This document shows, in pieces, positions 23,209-32,517 of a DNA stretch of 64,000 nucleotides (its first letter is position 1; each line of letters starts with the position of its first letter). The position numbers and the translations under genes were made by a program. The stretch is taken from positions 1-64,000 of the forward strand of contig CAKREB010000004.1 in the NCBI GenBank assembly GCA_934317005.1, in the 5' to 3' direction. The notes beneath the pieces are model-generated. The model had not been told where the DNA came from and did not search any database. It saw only the letters and a list, made by a program, of their open reading frames with translations. The stretch is from an uncultured Lachnospiraceae bacterium. GTDB taxonomy: Bacteria > Bacillota > Clostridia > Lachnospirales > Lachnospiraceae.

Positions 23209-24522
23209 ATGAAAGAATCTACTAAAAAAGTGGGAATTGTTATTTGTAATTATAATAAAGAAAAAGAAGTATTGGAGTGTATTCAATGCATACTGGAATC
23301 CAAATTTACGGATTATGATCTGTATGTGGTAGACAATGGCTCTACCGATCATTCGGTTGAACAGATTCAGAAAAATTATCCGACGGAAGTAACACTGCTT
23401 GTAAACACCGAAAATCTGGGAGGCTCCGGTGGATTTAACACAGGACTTCGTGTGGTTTACGAAAAAGGATATCCATATGTGATGTGTGTGGATAATGACG
23501 CGATGTTGGATGAAAATGCAGTGGGAAATCTGTATCAGTTTTTGGAAATGCACCCGGAAGCCGGTATGGCGGGTGCAAAAGTGTATCATCTGGAAGCACC
23601 GGATTATGTCCAACAATTTGGACAGGCAATCGATTTCAAGCATTTTTGCACAGAAGTTCCATATTTTAATGCAATAGAAGACGGGACGATGCCGGAGTAT
23701 CTGTATGTTGATGCTGTGGCGGCATGTTCTCTGATGGTTAGAAGAACTGTGATCGATCAGATCGGACTAATGCCGGAAGAAAATTTTTTGTACTGGGATG
23801 ATACGGAATGGTGTTATCTGTGCAATCAGGCTGGATTTAAGGTGGCATCGGTAGGAAATGCGATGGCGCTTCATGCGATGGGAGCAAAGAAGGAATTAGT
23901 CAACACGTTTCCTACTTACTATGCATGGCGCAACTGGATTGTTTTTTTTGCAAAATATGTGCCGGAAGCAGATCTGGAACGCATGGCGGATGTGTTTCTT
24001 GGCTCTGTTTTTCAAAATGTATACGAAGGACTGCACACCGGATGTAAGAACCGCATGCAGACTGTGATGCTTGCGTATGATGATGCGATTCATGGAGTGA
24101 TGGGAAAGGCAGGAGATAACCGCATCTTTGATCTGGATTTTAACTTTGAACCATATCGCAGGATGCTAAAGGATCAGAAAAAGATATATCTGGAAAAGAA
24201 CGGATATGAGGGACTGGCAGAGAAAATACAGGAGTTTGCAAGTCATGAAGGATATGATATTTCATGGGTTCCCAAAAAGGAAGAGGATGCCGTGACAATC
24301 TCTTTGTGTGAAACGATTTTTAAAATAGAGGATTTAAGCAGAGAAAAAATTTATGTGGATATCAGCGACTGTGTTTTGCAGACAGAGGATGATGTGTTGG
24401 ATGTGATCAATTATGAGTACAGCAAGAGAAGCTTTATCTTTTCGCAGAAGCCTGTCTTTATGGAAGGAGTACGAAAGATCAGAGCGCGTCATATGGAAAA
24501 ATGCAGTGCCGGCAAAGGATAG
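23209..24522 (+). CDS. family 2 glycosyltransferase (rhamnosyltransferase-like)
   Basis: The protein has 437 residues. The start VGIVICNYNKEKEVLECIQC, then VVDNGSTDHSVE, NLGGSGGFNTGL, and the VDNDAML and WDDTEWC acid motifs place it near rhamnosyl/galactofuranosyl transferases. The 130-residue C-terminal extension has no motif I recognise. The ribosome site before ATG at 23209 is weak (GGAAGGA about 15 bp away). It is probably co-expressed with the flippase. Confidence 0.85.
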   Translation: MKESTKKVGIVICNYNKEKEVLECIQCILESKFTDYDLYVVDNGSTDHSVEQIQKNYPTEVTLLVNTENLGGSGGFNTGLRVVYEKGYPYVMCVDNDAMLDENAVGNLYQFLEMHPEAGMAGAKVYHLEAPDYVQQFGQAIDFKHFCTEVPYFNAIEDGTMPEYLYVDAVAACSLMVRRTVIDQIGLMPEENFLYWDDTEWCYLCNQAGFKVASVGNAMALHAMGAKKELVNTFPTYYAWRNWIVFFAKYVPEADLERMADVFLGSVFQNVYEGLHTGCKNRMQTVMLAYDDAIHGVMGKAGDNRIFDLDFNFEPYRRMLKDQKKIYLEKNGYEGLAEKIQEFASHEGYDISWVPKKEEDAVTISLCETIFKIEDLSREKIYVDISDCVLQTEDDVLDVINYEYSKRSFIFSQKPVFMEGVRKIRARHMEKCSAGKG

Positions 24523-24557
24523 ATAGTATAAAAGACTGAAAAAAGAGAGGAGTCTGC

Positions 24558-25850
24558 ATGGACGAATATTTAGTAAAAAAAGCAGAAAAACCGTTACAGA
24601 TAGATGTGGAAGTGCCGGGATCTAAGAGTATTACAAACAGGGCACTTTTAATGGCAGCGATGGCAGAGGGGGAATCTGTTTTACACGGTGTATTATTTAG
24701 TGACGATTCAAAGTATTTTTTGAAAGCACTGGAGGAGCTGGGATTTGAGCTGAAGGTAGAGGAAGAAAAAAAGTGTGTACACATTTTGGGACAGGGTGGA
24801 AGGATTCCAAAGTCAGAAGCATCTGTCTATGTGGGAAGTGCAGGAACAGCAGCACGTTTCCTGACAGCATTTCTGGCTATGTCGGATGGAACGTATACAC
24901 TGGACTCTTCGGAGCAAATGAAGAAGCGGCCGATGAAAGAGCTGTTAGCAGCACTTGAGAAGCTGGGGGCTGTGATTACATATCAGGAGCAGGAATATAC
25001 TTTCCCGATGACGATACGGGGAATAGGATCAGATAAGAAAAAAACAGCAGAGGTAGAGTTAAATATTGACCGCAGCAGTCAGTTTTTGAGTGCACTTTTG
25101 ATGGTTGCACCACTGCGATTTGAACAACTGACGATTCATCTGACCGGAAGCAGAAGTGCACGATCTTATGTTGAAATGACAGAGCAGATGATGGTGCAGT
25201 TTTCACATGAGGGAGTCAGACAGGAACAGGAAAACTGTTATACCGTGTCGCAGGGGACATATCAGGCAAAGGAATATCAGATAGAACCGGATGTATCGGC
25301 AGCCTGCTATTTTTATGCGATGGCTGCAGTGACCGGAGGAAGAGCAGTAGTGCGCCACATGCGTCGTGATTCGTTACAGGGGGATATGAAGTTTTTGGGA
25401 GTTCTTGAAAAGATGGGATGTACGATTTCTTGGACAGATGGAGAACTCTTTCTGACAGGCCCTGAGAAGGGAAAACTGCATGGAATCGAAGTATCCTTTA
25501 GCGACTTTTCGGATCAGGCTTTAACGATGGCAGCAATCGCCCCTTTTGCAGATGCACCGGTAACGATTTCAGGTATTGCGCATACAAGAGGTCAGGAGTC
25601 GGATCGTGTGGCAGTGATCAGTACAGAGCTTGCGCGTCTGGGAATCCGATGTGAGGAAACACCGGACAGTGTGACGATTTATCCCGGAAACATGCACAAA
25701 GCAACAATCGAAACATACGATGATCACCGTGTAGCAATGGCATTTGCCATCACCGGTCTGCGCACGGATGGGGTTAGGATCAGGAATCCTGAGTGTTGTA
25801 AAAAGACATTTCCGGAATATTTTATGGTGTTAGATCAGATTTACAGTTGA
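24558..25850 (+). CDS. aroA: 3-phosphoshikimate 1-carboxyvinyltransferase (EPSP synthase)
   Basis: This 430-residue enzyme joins shikimate-3-phosphate and PEP in the shikimate pathway. Family motifs are VPGSKSITNRALL near the N terminus, VGSAGTAARFLTAFLA, RPMKELLAALEKLG, the DRSSQFLSALLM segment, and the C-terminal DHRVAMAFAI. Length is standard. GAGAGGAG precedes the ATG. Three other shikimate genes (aroD, aroK, aroE) lie 7-10 kb downstream rather than in one operon. Confidence 0.97.
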   Translation: MDEYLVKKAEKPLQIDVEVPGSKSITNRALLMAAMAEGESVLHGVLFSDDSKYFLKALEELGFELKVEEEKKCVHILGQGGRIPKSEASVYVGSAGTAARFLTAFLAMSDGTYTLDSSEQMKKRPMKELLAALEKLGAVITYQEQEYTFPMTIRGIGSDKKKTAEVELNIDRSSQFLSALLMVAPLRFEQLTIHLTGSRSARSYVEMTEQMMVQFSHEGVRQEQENCYTVSQGTYQAKEYQIEPDVSAACYFYAMAAVTGGRAVVRHMRRDSLQGDMKFLGVLEKMGCTISWTDGELFLTGPEKGKLHGIEVSFSDFSDQALTMAAIAPFADAPVTISGIAHTRGQESDRVAVISTELARLGIRCEETPDSVTIYPGNMHKATIETYDDHRVAMAFAITGLRTDGVRIRNPECCKKTFPEYFMVLDQIYS

Positions 25851-25976
25851 GTTATATGCAAAAATCGTCTAAAATGTAAAAAGATTTCGTAAGAAATGAT
25901 CAGCAGAATAAGGGACATGGCAGGATAAGTGCGAAAAAGTCCCTGACATTTATAAATTAGGAGGATGCAGTAAAGC

Positions 25977-27743
25977 ATGAAAAAGATTATAGAAATATTA
26001 GAAGAAGAGCTGAGTGCCGCATTTGAAAAGGCAGGCTACGATAAGAAATATGCGAAGGTTTCTGTATCGAACCGTCCGGATCTGTGCCAGTACCAGTGTA
26101 ATGGTGCACTTGCAGCGGCAAAGGAGTATCACAAGGCACCGATTCAGATGGCAAATGAGGTTGTAGAGCTGATAGGCGAAAGCAAGACCTTTGGTGAGAT
26201 CACAGCGCAGATGCCTGGTTTTATCAATATGGTAGTTAGTACAGACTTTTTGGTAGAATATATCAATGAGTTTGCAGCAAGTGAAAGTTTTGGCTGTGAT
26301 ACCTCGAAGAAGAATCAGACAATTGTGATCGATTACGGCGGAGCAAATGTGGCAAAGCCTCTTCATGTAGGTCATTTGCGTTCTGCAATCATTGGAGAGA
26401 GTATTAAGAGAACAGCACGTTATCTTGGTTATCACGTAGTTGGTGATGTACATCTGGGTGACTGGGGACTGCAGATTGGTCTGATCATTACGGAGTTAAA
26501 GCACCGCAAACCGGAGTTAGTGTATTTTGATGAAAGTTATACAGGAGAGTATCCAAAGGAGCCTCCTTTTACCATGAGTGATCTGGAAGAAATCTATCCA
26601 TATGCCAGCGGTTATTCGAAGGAACACGAAGAATATAAGGTAGAGGCGCAGACAGCAACAGCGGAGCTTCAGGCGGGACGCAGAGGCTATCTGGCATTGT
26701 GGCAGCATATTATCAATGTGTCTGTGACTGATTTAAAGCGCATTTACGATAAGTTAAATGTAGAGTTTGATCTTTGGAAGAAAGAATCCGATGCACAGCC
26801 ATATATCCCTGATATGGTACAGGGGATGAAAGATGGCGGTTACGCACATATTGACGAAGGTGCATTGGTTGTTGATGTCAAGGAGGAAACGGATACAAAG
26901 GAAGTACCACCTTGTATGATCTTAAAATCAAACGGTGCTACTTTGTATAATACAACTGATCTTGCTACGATTGTAGAACGTAGAAAACTCTTTGATCCGG
27001 ATAAAATCATTTATGTGGTGGACAAGCGTCAGGGACTTTACTTTGAGCAGGTTTTCCGTTGCGCACGTAAGACAAAGATCATCGGAGAAAATGTGGATCT
27101 TATTTTTGTTGGCTTTGGTACGATGAATGGAAAGGATGGAAAGCCGTTTAAGACCCGTGACGGTGGAGTCCTTCGTCTGGAAGCACTGCTTCGTGATGTG
27201 AAAAATGAGGTGTCAGAGAAGATGGCTGACCGTGAAATGGATGAAAAACAGAAGGACGAGGTAGCGGATAAGGTAGCACTTGCTGCTGTCAAATATGGTG
27301 ATCTGAGCAATCAGCCATCGAAGGATTATGTCTTTGATATGGAACGTTTTACTTCCTTTGAGGGAAATACCGGACCATATATTTTGTATACGGTTGTGCG
27401 TATCAAGTCTTTGATGAACAAGGTTGCACAGGAGGGGATTCGGGTCGCTGATCAGATTACGATTCTTCCGGCTGCGAGTAAGAGTCAGACAGATGTGATG
27501 CTTTCCCTTTCCAAGTGGAGTGATACGGTAGAAGCTGCCTTTGCAGAGCAGGCACCGTACAAGATCTGTCAGTTTATTTATGAGCTGGCGGATGCTTTCA
27601 ACAAGTTCTATCATGAAAATAAGATTGTAACAAATGAAGATGAAAAAGTACGGGAGTCTTATATTCAGTTAAGCCGTCTGGTTGGCAGGGTACTAGAGCA
27701 GGGTATTGATCTGTTGGGATTAGAGGCACCGGAAAAAATGTAA
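25977..27743 (+). CDS. argS: arginyl-tRNA synthetase
   Basis: This 588-residue class I synthetase charges tRNA-Arg. It has the N-terminal Add-1 domain, the HIGH-type motif HVGHLRSAIIGES (about residues 128-140), and a divergent KMSKS loop (KPFKTRDGGVLRL). The C-terminal anticodon-binding helical domain begins around FTSFEGNTGPYILYT. An AGGAGG site precedes the ATG. A short hairpin (AGGGAC/GTCCCT) lies in the leader, but there is no T-box sequence. Confidence 0.97.
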   Translation: MKKIIEILEEELSAAFEKAGYDKKYAKVSVSNRPDLCQYQCNGALAAAKEYHKAPIQMANEVVELIGESKTFGEITAQMPGFINMVVSTDFLVEYINEFAASESFGCDTSKKNQTIVIDYGGANVAKPLHVGHLRSAIIGESIKRTARYLGYHVVGDVHLGDWGLQIGLIITELKHRKPELVYFDESYTGEYPKEPPFTMSDLEEIYPYASGYSKEHEEYKVEAQTATAELQAGRRGYLALWQHIINVSVTDLKRIYDKLNVEFDLWKKESDAQPYIPDMVQGMKDGGYAHIDEGALVVDVKEETDTKEVPPCMILKSNGATLYNTTDLATIVERRKLFDPDKIIYVVDKRQGLYFEQVFRCARKTKIIGENVDLIFVGFGTMNGKDGKPFKTRDGGVLRLEALLRDVKNEVSEKMADREMDEKQKDEVADKVALAAVKYGDLSNQPSKDYVFDMERFTSFEGNTGPYILYTVVRIKSLMNKVAQEGIRVADQITILPAASKSQTDVMLSLSKWSDTVEAAFAEQAPYKICQFIYELADAFNKFYHENKIVTNEDEKVRESYIQLSRLVGRVLEQGIDLLGLEAPEKM

Positions 27744-27767
27744 TAAAAAAGCTTAGGAGGCGATTTG

Positions 27768-29072
27768 ATGTATCGTTTGACATCGAAATTGGTAATTTAC
27801 AGAAATATTGGTGAGGACAGCATTTTGTTCCGTATGGCAGATATTTGCCAGCGTTTTGCAGCGGGAAATTATGTGAAAGAAGATCTGATCACAGATATAT
27901 ATGTGCAGATCAACCGTCTGTTAGATATTTCTACACGATATGGTTTTGATAAAAATTTATGGCACAATTATCTTGCTTTTTTACTGGCTATGACAGAAAA
28001 CCCATTTACTTTGGTATCTGAGAAGGTTGGGGCAAATGAAGGAACGGTCAATGAATTTGCAAAGGGTGACTTTGGCATTTTCAAGAAGCTGTTTGACTAC
28101 GACTTTTCAGATATGGAAAAAGAACTCGGCATCAACTGCTTTGATATTGTGACAAACTATAAGGCAGTCGTAAAGAGCGAGCAGATTTTTAATAAGAGCG
28201 TCAGCGATAAGGTGCAGGAGTTAAGTAATGAGATTGAAAAGGCAAAGGACGAAACAGAGCTGTATCAGGTTGTTACAGAGTTCTATCGTCAGTATGGCGT
28301 TGGAAAGTTTGGTCTGAATAAGGCATTTCGTATTTCAAATGATGAAGAGTTTGGCATCCTGAGTCCAATTACGACGACCGGCGATATGACATTGGATGAT
28401 CTGGTCGGTTATGAGGAGCAGAAGGCAAAGCTGGTTGCAAACACAGAGGCATTTGTCGAGGGAAGAAAAGCAAACAATGTTCTTTTGTTTGGTGATGCGG
28501 GTACCGGTAAGTCTACCAGTATTAAAGCAATCTTAAACCAGTATTACAGCCGTGGTCTTCGTATGATTGAAGTTTATAAGCATGAGTTTAAGGATTTGTC
28601 GCGGGTAATCTCTGAGATCAAAAACAGAAACTATCGTTTTATTATTTATATGGACGATCTTTCTTTTGAAGAGTTTGAGATAGAGTATAAGTATTTGAAA
28701 GCGGTTATTGAGGGTGGCTTGGAAACGAAGCCGGATAATGTGCTGATCTATGCAACATCGAATCGTCGTCACCTGATCCGTGAAACATGGAGTGACCGCT
28801 CTGATATGTCACAGGATGAGTTACATCGTTCGGATACCATGCAGGAAAAATTATCTCTTGTGGCACGTTTTGGTGTTACAATCGGATATTACAAGCCTTC
28901 ACAAAAAGAATATTTTAATATTGTTACAACAATTGCAAAGCGTTATCCGCAGATTAAACTGTCGGATGAGGAATTGCAGTTAGAAGCAAATAAATGGGAA
29001 TTAAGTCATGGTGGCATTTCCGGACGTACGGCGCAGCAGTTTATTAACTATCTGCTCGGAAGTGCAAAGTAA
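27768..29072 (+). CDS. DUF815 AAA+ ATPase
   Basis: This 434-residue ATPase has Walker A FGDAGTGKSTSIK and Walker B FIIYMDDLSFE, followed by a sensor-type ATSNRRHLIRE. The sequence between them and the N-terminal helical half match the DUF815 family. It starts 25 bp after argS with TAGGAGG 7 bp before ATG, so it is probably co-transcribed. The biological role of DUF815 is not established. Confidence 0.9.
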   Translation: MYRLTSKLVIYRNIGEDSILFRMADICQRFAAGNYVKEDLITDIYVQINRLLDISTRYGFDKNLWHNYLAFLLAMTENPFTLVSEKVGANEGTVNEFAKGDFGIFKKLFDYDFSDMEKELGINCFDIVTNYKAVVKSEQIFNKSVSDKVQELSNEIEKAKDETELYQVVTEFYRQYGVGKFGLNKAFRISNDEEFGILSPITTTGDMTLDDLVGYEEQKAKLVANTEAFVEGRKANNVLLFGDAGTGKSTSIKAILNQYYSRGLRMIEVYKHEFKDLSRVISEIKNRNYRFIIYMDDLSFEEFEIEYKYLKAVIEGGLETKPDNVLIYATSNRRHLIRETWSDRSDMSQDELHRSDTMQEKLSLVARFGVTIGYYKPSQKEYFNIVTTIAKRYPQIKLSDEELQLEANKWELSHGGISGRTAQQFINYLLGSAK

Positions 29073-29094
29073 ACAGAATAGTAAAAATATACAG

Positions 29095-29135
29095 GGAGAA
29101 TGCAGTGGTGATAAGATTACCGGCATTCTCCTTTT
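29095..29135 (+). terminator. terminator after DUF815 gene
   Basis: GGAGAATGC and GCATTCTCC form a perfect 9-bp stem followed by TTTT. Confidence 0.8.
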
Positions 29136-29219
29136 GCGTGCAAAGAAATTACTTGTATAACGCCGGTGTTCCTTTTATTAAAAATTTCGGAATTATACTA
29201 AAAATATTTGTAAAGACTA

Positions 29220-29247
29220 TTGACAGGGGTATTGCATATGCTACAAT
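29220..29247 (+). promoter_or_regulatory. SigA-type promoter upstream of degV
   Basis: TTGACA (29220-29225), a 16-bp spacer and TACAAT (29242-29247). The remaining leader to 29385 contains GC-rich inverted bits (TGCGCA repeated near 29328-29370) but no gene. The spacing to degV is about 138 bp. Confidence 0.6.
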
Positions 29248-29385
29248 GTGGTTATTGAAACTATGTGAAGTGGGAAAATAAACACTCTCTTAAAGACTGT
29301 GGAATTTTCACACGGAGTTTTGTGTCTTTGCGCACTTGACACAAACCCGTTATGCGCAAAAGCGTGCGCAGAAATGAGGATTAGT

Positions 29386-30333
29386 ATGGATTATCAGATT
29401 ATTAGCGATGGATCATGTGATCTAACAATGGAATTGAGAGAAAAATATAATATTCAGGTAGTGCCATTTTATGTATCCTTTGATGAGGAGCATTATCTGA
29501 AAGAGATAGAAGAAATTGGTATTCGTGAAGTATATGACAGAATGGTAGCTGATGCAGAGGTATATCCAAAGACTTCCCTGCCGTCTGTACAGAACTTTGT
29601 AGATGCTTTTCTGCCGCATGTGAAGGAAAACCGAGGGGTAATCTGCATGACGATTACTAATACATTGAGTGGAGCATATAACGCTGCGTGCAATGCAAAG
29701 GAAATCATCCTGGAGGATTATCCGGAGGCGAAGATTACAGTGATCAACTCAATTGAGGCAACTGTCTCACAGGGAATCTATGCGATTGAGGCAGCGAAGA
29801 TGCGTGACGCAGGTTATTCCTATGAAAAGACGGTAGCTGTGCTTCAGGGCGAGATGATGGCAAGAGGACGTATTTTCTTCACGGTAGGAGATCTTACTTA
29901 TCTGCAGCACGGTGGAAGAATCGGTAAACTGGCAGGCATGGCAGGTTCCGTGCTGAAGCTTAAGCCGATGATCACACTGCGTGATGGTGCGATCGAATCA
30001 TCCGGAATCGCACGAAGCCGTAAGAAATCTATGTTAAAGGTGTTAGAGTTGGTTCGCACATACTTTGAGGAAAATAAGGAGAATCCGCGGGACTACATTT
30101 TTTCAGTAGGATTTGGCTATGACGAAGAAGAGGGACGTGCATTTAAAGAGATGGTGGATCAGATGCTTCAGGAAATGGGTGTCAGCGAACCGGCACATTT
30201 CGTACAGATCGGTGCAACGATATGTGTGCATACCGGACCGTATGCTTTGGGGGTTGGCATAATGAAAAAGTATGATGCCTGTGCAGAGGCTGCGCTCAGG
30301 GAAGAAGATTTGTTAAAAAAACAGACAGCTTAA
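29386..30333 (+). CDS. DegV-family fatty-acid-binding protein
   Basis: The protein has 315 residues. The start YQIISDGSCDLTMELREKYNI, then VVPFYVSFDE, the TSLPSVQNFVDAF motif and TITNTLSGAYNAA are DegV hallmarks. Family members bind fatty acids and act as FakB subunits delivering them to the kinase FakA; no fakA is seen here. The ATG at 29386 follows ATGAGGA by 6 bp. A longer frame starting at 29299 has no ribosome site. Confidence 0.9.
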   Translation: MDYQIISDGSCDLTMELREKYNIQVVPFYVSFDEEHYLKEIEEIGIREVYDRMVADAEVYPKTSLPSVQNFVDAFLPHVKENRGVICMTITNTLSGAYNAACNAKEIILEDYPEAKITVINSIEATVSQGIYAIEAAKMRDAGYSYEKTVAVLQGEMMARGRIFFTVGDLTYLQHGGRIGKLAGMAGSVLKLKPMITLRDGAIESSGIARSRKKSMLKVLELVRTYFEENKENPRDYIFSVGFGYDEEEGRAFKEMVDQMLQEMGVSEPAHFVQIGATICVHTGPYALGVGIMKKYDACAEAALREEDLLKKQTA

Positions 30334-30370
30334 GGCTGGAAAGATGAGAAGGATTCATGATGCAGAAATC

Positions 30371-30399
30371 TTGACAAACATGGTACATGTTGTTACAAT
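30371..30399 (+). promoter_or_regulatory. promoter with dyad in spacer, ilvN-ilvC
   Basis: TTGACA (30371-30376), 17-bp spacer, TACAAT (30394-30399). Half-sites ACATG and CATGT around GTA lie inside the spacer and could be an operator. It drives ilvN 69 bp downstream. Confidence 0.65.
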
Positions 30400-30467
30400 C
30401 GAAGATGGTGAAAAAAAGAGGTGAAGCTTCTTTTTGGATTGCCACAACACAAAAATGAGGTGTCGTT

Positions 30468-30971
30468 ATGAAAAAACGTGTATTATCTATCTTGGTTGAC
30501 AACACATCCGGTGTGTTAAGCCGTGTATCCGGTTTGTTTAGCCGTAGAGGATATAGTATCGACAGCCTGACGGTTGGCGAAACAGAGAATCCTGCATATT
30601 CACGTATGACAGTAGTTGTTCATGGAGATGATCAGGTACTGGATCAGATTGAAAAGCAGGTGGCAAAGTTAGAAGATGTTCGTTGTGTCAAAGTATTAAA
30701 AAGCGGACACAGAGTTTGCAGAGAATTGATTTTGGTCACAGTTGCCGTAACAGCGCAGGAAAGACCGGCTGTTGTTGCGATTGCAGATATTTTCCGTGCA
30801 AAGATCGTTGATGTTGGTATCGATACGATGATGATCGAGCTGACAGGTAACCAGAATAAGCTGAATGCTTTTGTAAAATTATTAGATGGTTATGAGATCA
30901 AGGAAATGGTTCGTACCGGAATTGCCGGACTGAGCCGTGGTGCAGAAGATATGTTTGACACAATTGATTAA
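30468..30971 (+). CDS. ilvN: acetolactate synthase small (regulatory) subunit
   Basis: This 167-residue regulatory subunit has an N-terminal ACT domain (VLSILVDNTSGVLSRVSGLF, RRGYSIDSLTVGETEN) and a C-terminal ALS_ss domain (RELILVTVAVTAQERPAVVA to SRGAEDMFDTID). It binds valine and tunes the catalytic subunit in branched-chain amino acid synthesis. No large subunit gene (ilvB) lies in the window. The gene precedes ilvC by 116 bp and shares the pathway. Confidence 0.95.
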   Translation: MKKRVLSILVDNTSGVLSRVSGLFSRRGYSIDSLTVGETENPAYSRMTVVVHGDDQVLDQIEKQVAKLEDVRCVKVLKSGHRVCRELILVTVAVTAQERPAVVAIADIFRAKIVDVGIDTMMIELTGNQNKLNAFVKLLDGYEIKEMVRTGIAGLSRGAEDMFDTID

Positions 30972-31087
30972 GAGTAAAACGCCATTGCTTGCATGCGGGT
31001 GTGCTGAAATGTTTCAGATTGGCTCAGTCGTACAAGACATGCGCTTTGCATAAATAAAATTTTCAACGCAATTAGGAGGAAAAGAAA

Positions 31088-32113
31088 ATGGCAGACGCAA
31101 GAATTTTTTATCAGGACGATTGTAACTTATCCCTTTTGGATGGAAAGACTATTGCCATTATCGGTTACGGTAGTCAGGGTCATGCTCACGCTTTGAACTT
31201 GAAGGAGTCAGGATGCAATGTCATTATCGGACTTTACGAAGGATCTAAGTCTTGGGCAAAAGCTGAAAAGCAGGGATTTAAGGTATACACAGCAGCAGAG
31301 GCTGCTAAGCAGGCTGACATTATCATGATTCTTATCAATGATGAGAAGCAGGCTGATATGTACAAGAAAGATATTGCTCCAAATCTTGAGCCAGGTAACA
31401 TGTTAATGTTCGCTCATGGTTTCGCAATTCATTTCAACCAGATTATCCCACCAAAGGATGTCGATGTTACAATGATCGCACCAAAGGCTCCGGGTCATAC
31501 AGTTCGTTCTGAGTATCAGGCAGGTAAAGGAACTCCTTGTCTTGTTGCTGTATATCAGGATGCAACAGGTAAAGCTTTGGAAAATGCATTAGCTTATGGT
31601 CTTGGAATCGGTGGAGCAAGAGCCGGTCTTTTGGAAACAACATTCCGTACAGAAACAGAAACTGACCTCTTCGGTGAGCAGGCTGTTCTTTGCGGTGGTG
31701 TATGTGCATTGATGCAGGCAGGTTTTGAAACACTTTGTGAAGCTGGATATGATCCAAGAAATGCTTACTTTGAGTGTATTCATGAGATGAAGCTGATCGT
31801 TGATCTGATCTATCAGTCAGGTTTTGCAGGAATGAGATATTCTATCTCTAACACAGCAGAATATGGTGATTACATTACAGGTCCTAAGATCGTTACAGAA
31901 GATACAAAGAAGGCTATGAAGCAGATTCTTTCTGATATTCAGGATGGTACATTTGCAAAAGACTTCTTACTTGACATGTCACCAGCAGGTGGACAGGCTC
32001 ACTTCAAGGCTCTTAGAAAGCTTGCTTCTGAGCATCCTTCAGAGAAGGTTGGTGAAGAAATCCGTAAGCTTTACAGCTGGAATAATGAAAGTGATAAGTT
32101 GATCAACAACTAA
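31088..32113 (+). CDS. ilvC: ketol-acid reductoisomerase
   Basis: This class I enzyme of 341 residues converts acetolactate to dihydroxyvalerate. The Rossmann motif GYGSQG is at 26-31. The catalytic Lys and acidic metal ligands lie in IAPKAPGHTVRSEY, TETDLFGEQAVLCGG and YFECIHEMKLIVDLIY. The cofactor loop (48-56, GLYEGSKSW) has Tyr-Glu where class I enzymes commonly have Arg-Lys or similar basic residues. Codon use is that of a highly expressed gene, with many CTT/GCT codons. A terminator follows. Confidence 0.97.
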   Translation: MADARIFYQDDCNLSLLDGKTIAIIGYGSQGHAHALNLKESGCNVIIGLYEGSKSWAKAEKQGFKVYTAAEAAKQADIIMILINDEKQADMYKKDIAPNLEPGNMLMFAHGFAIHFNQIIPPKDVDVTMIAPKAPGHTVRSEYQAGKGTPCLVAVYQDATGKALENALAYGLGIGGARAGLLETTFRTETETDLFGEQAVLCGGVCALMQAGFETLCEAGYDPRNAYFECIHEMKLIVDLIYQSGFAGMRYSISNTAEYGDYITGPKIVTEDTKKAMKQILSDIQDGTFAKDFLLDMSPAGGQAHFKALRKLASEHPSEKVGEEIRKLYSWNNESDKLINN

Positions 32114-32136
32114 TTTTTGACTTCATACATATAGCG

Positions 32137-32178
32137 GAGAGTTGCGTTTCATGACAGATGGAGCGCAGCTCTTTTTTG
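32137..32178 (+). terminator. terminator after ilvC
   Basis: AGAGTTGCG and CGCAGCTCT pair (one G-U) and are followed by TTTTTTG. Confidence 0.8.
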
Positions 32179-32250
32179 TTGTTTTTTAGTTGCATTTCCG
32201 TATGGCTTCGCTTATACTAATGTTATGTGGAGAAAGGAAGGCGGTGTAGA

Positions 32251-32373
32251 ATGAGTATGACAGCAGGTATCATTGCAGGAACAGTGGCAGTTGTGGTCAT
32301 TGCAGTAGTGGTTGTCGTAGCAGCAGTTTCCGCTATTGTTGCGGGGGTAAAAGATTCTTTAAAAGATGAATGA
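32251..32373 (+). CDS. 40-residue hydrophobic membrane peptide
   Basis: ATG at 32251, after AAAGGAAGG, opens a 40-codon frame: MSMTAGIIAGTVAVVVIAVV and then VVVVAAVSAIVAGVKDSLKDE (joined). It is one long Val/Ala membrane helix with a charged C-terminal tail, typical of small inner-membrane proteins. It has its own terminator downstream and sits alone between ilvC and aroD. Coding status rests on the ribosome site, the composition and the terminator. I do not recognise the family. Confidence 0.6.
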   Translation: MSMTAGIIAGTVAVVVIAVVVVVAAVSAIVAGVKDSLKDE

Positions 32374-32384
32374 GAATGATCAGA

Positions 32385-32425
32385 GCTTCCCATAAGACAT
32401 TTTGTTTTGTGGGAAGTTTTGTTTG
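32385..32425 (+). terminator. terminator after the 40-residue peptide
   Basis: CTTCCCATAAGACA and TTTTGTGGGAAG form a stem followed by TTTTG, 12 bp after the peptide stop. Confidence 0.75.
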
Positions 32426-32517
32426 ATTTTCGCAAAAGCATAGAGCGATGAAAGATAGCTTGCGTTTGTCGGAAAAATAACCGTATCTTGACGCGGAAGG
32501 AAGAAATGAGGAGAGTC

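Noticed and set aside
25851..25976. T-box leader before argS
   Set aside because: There is a short hairpin but no conserved T-box sequence or specifier loop.
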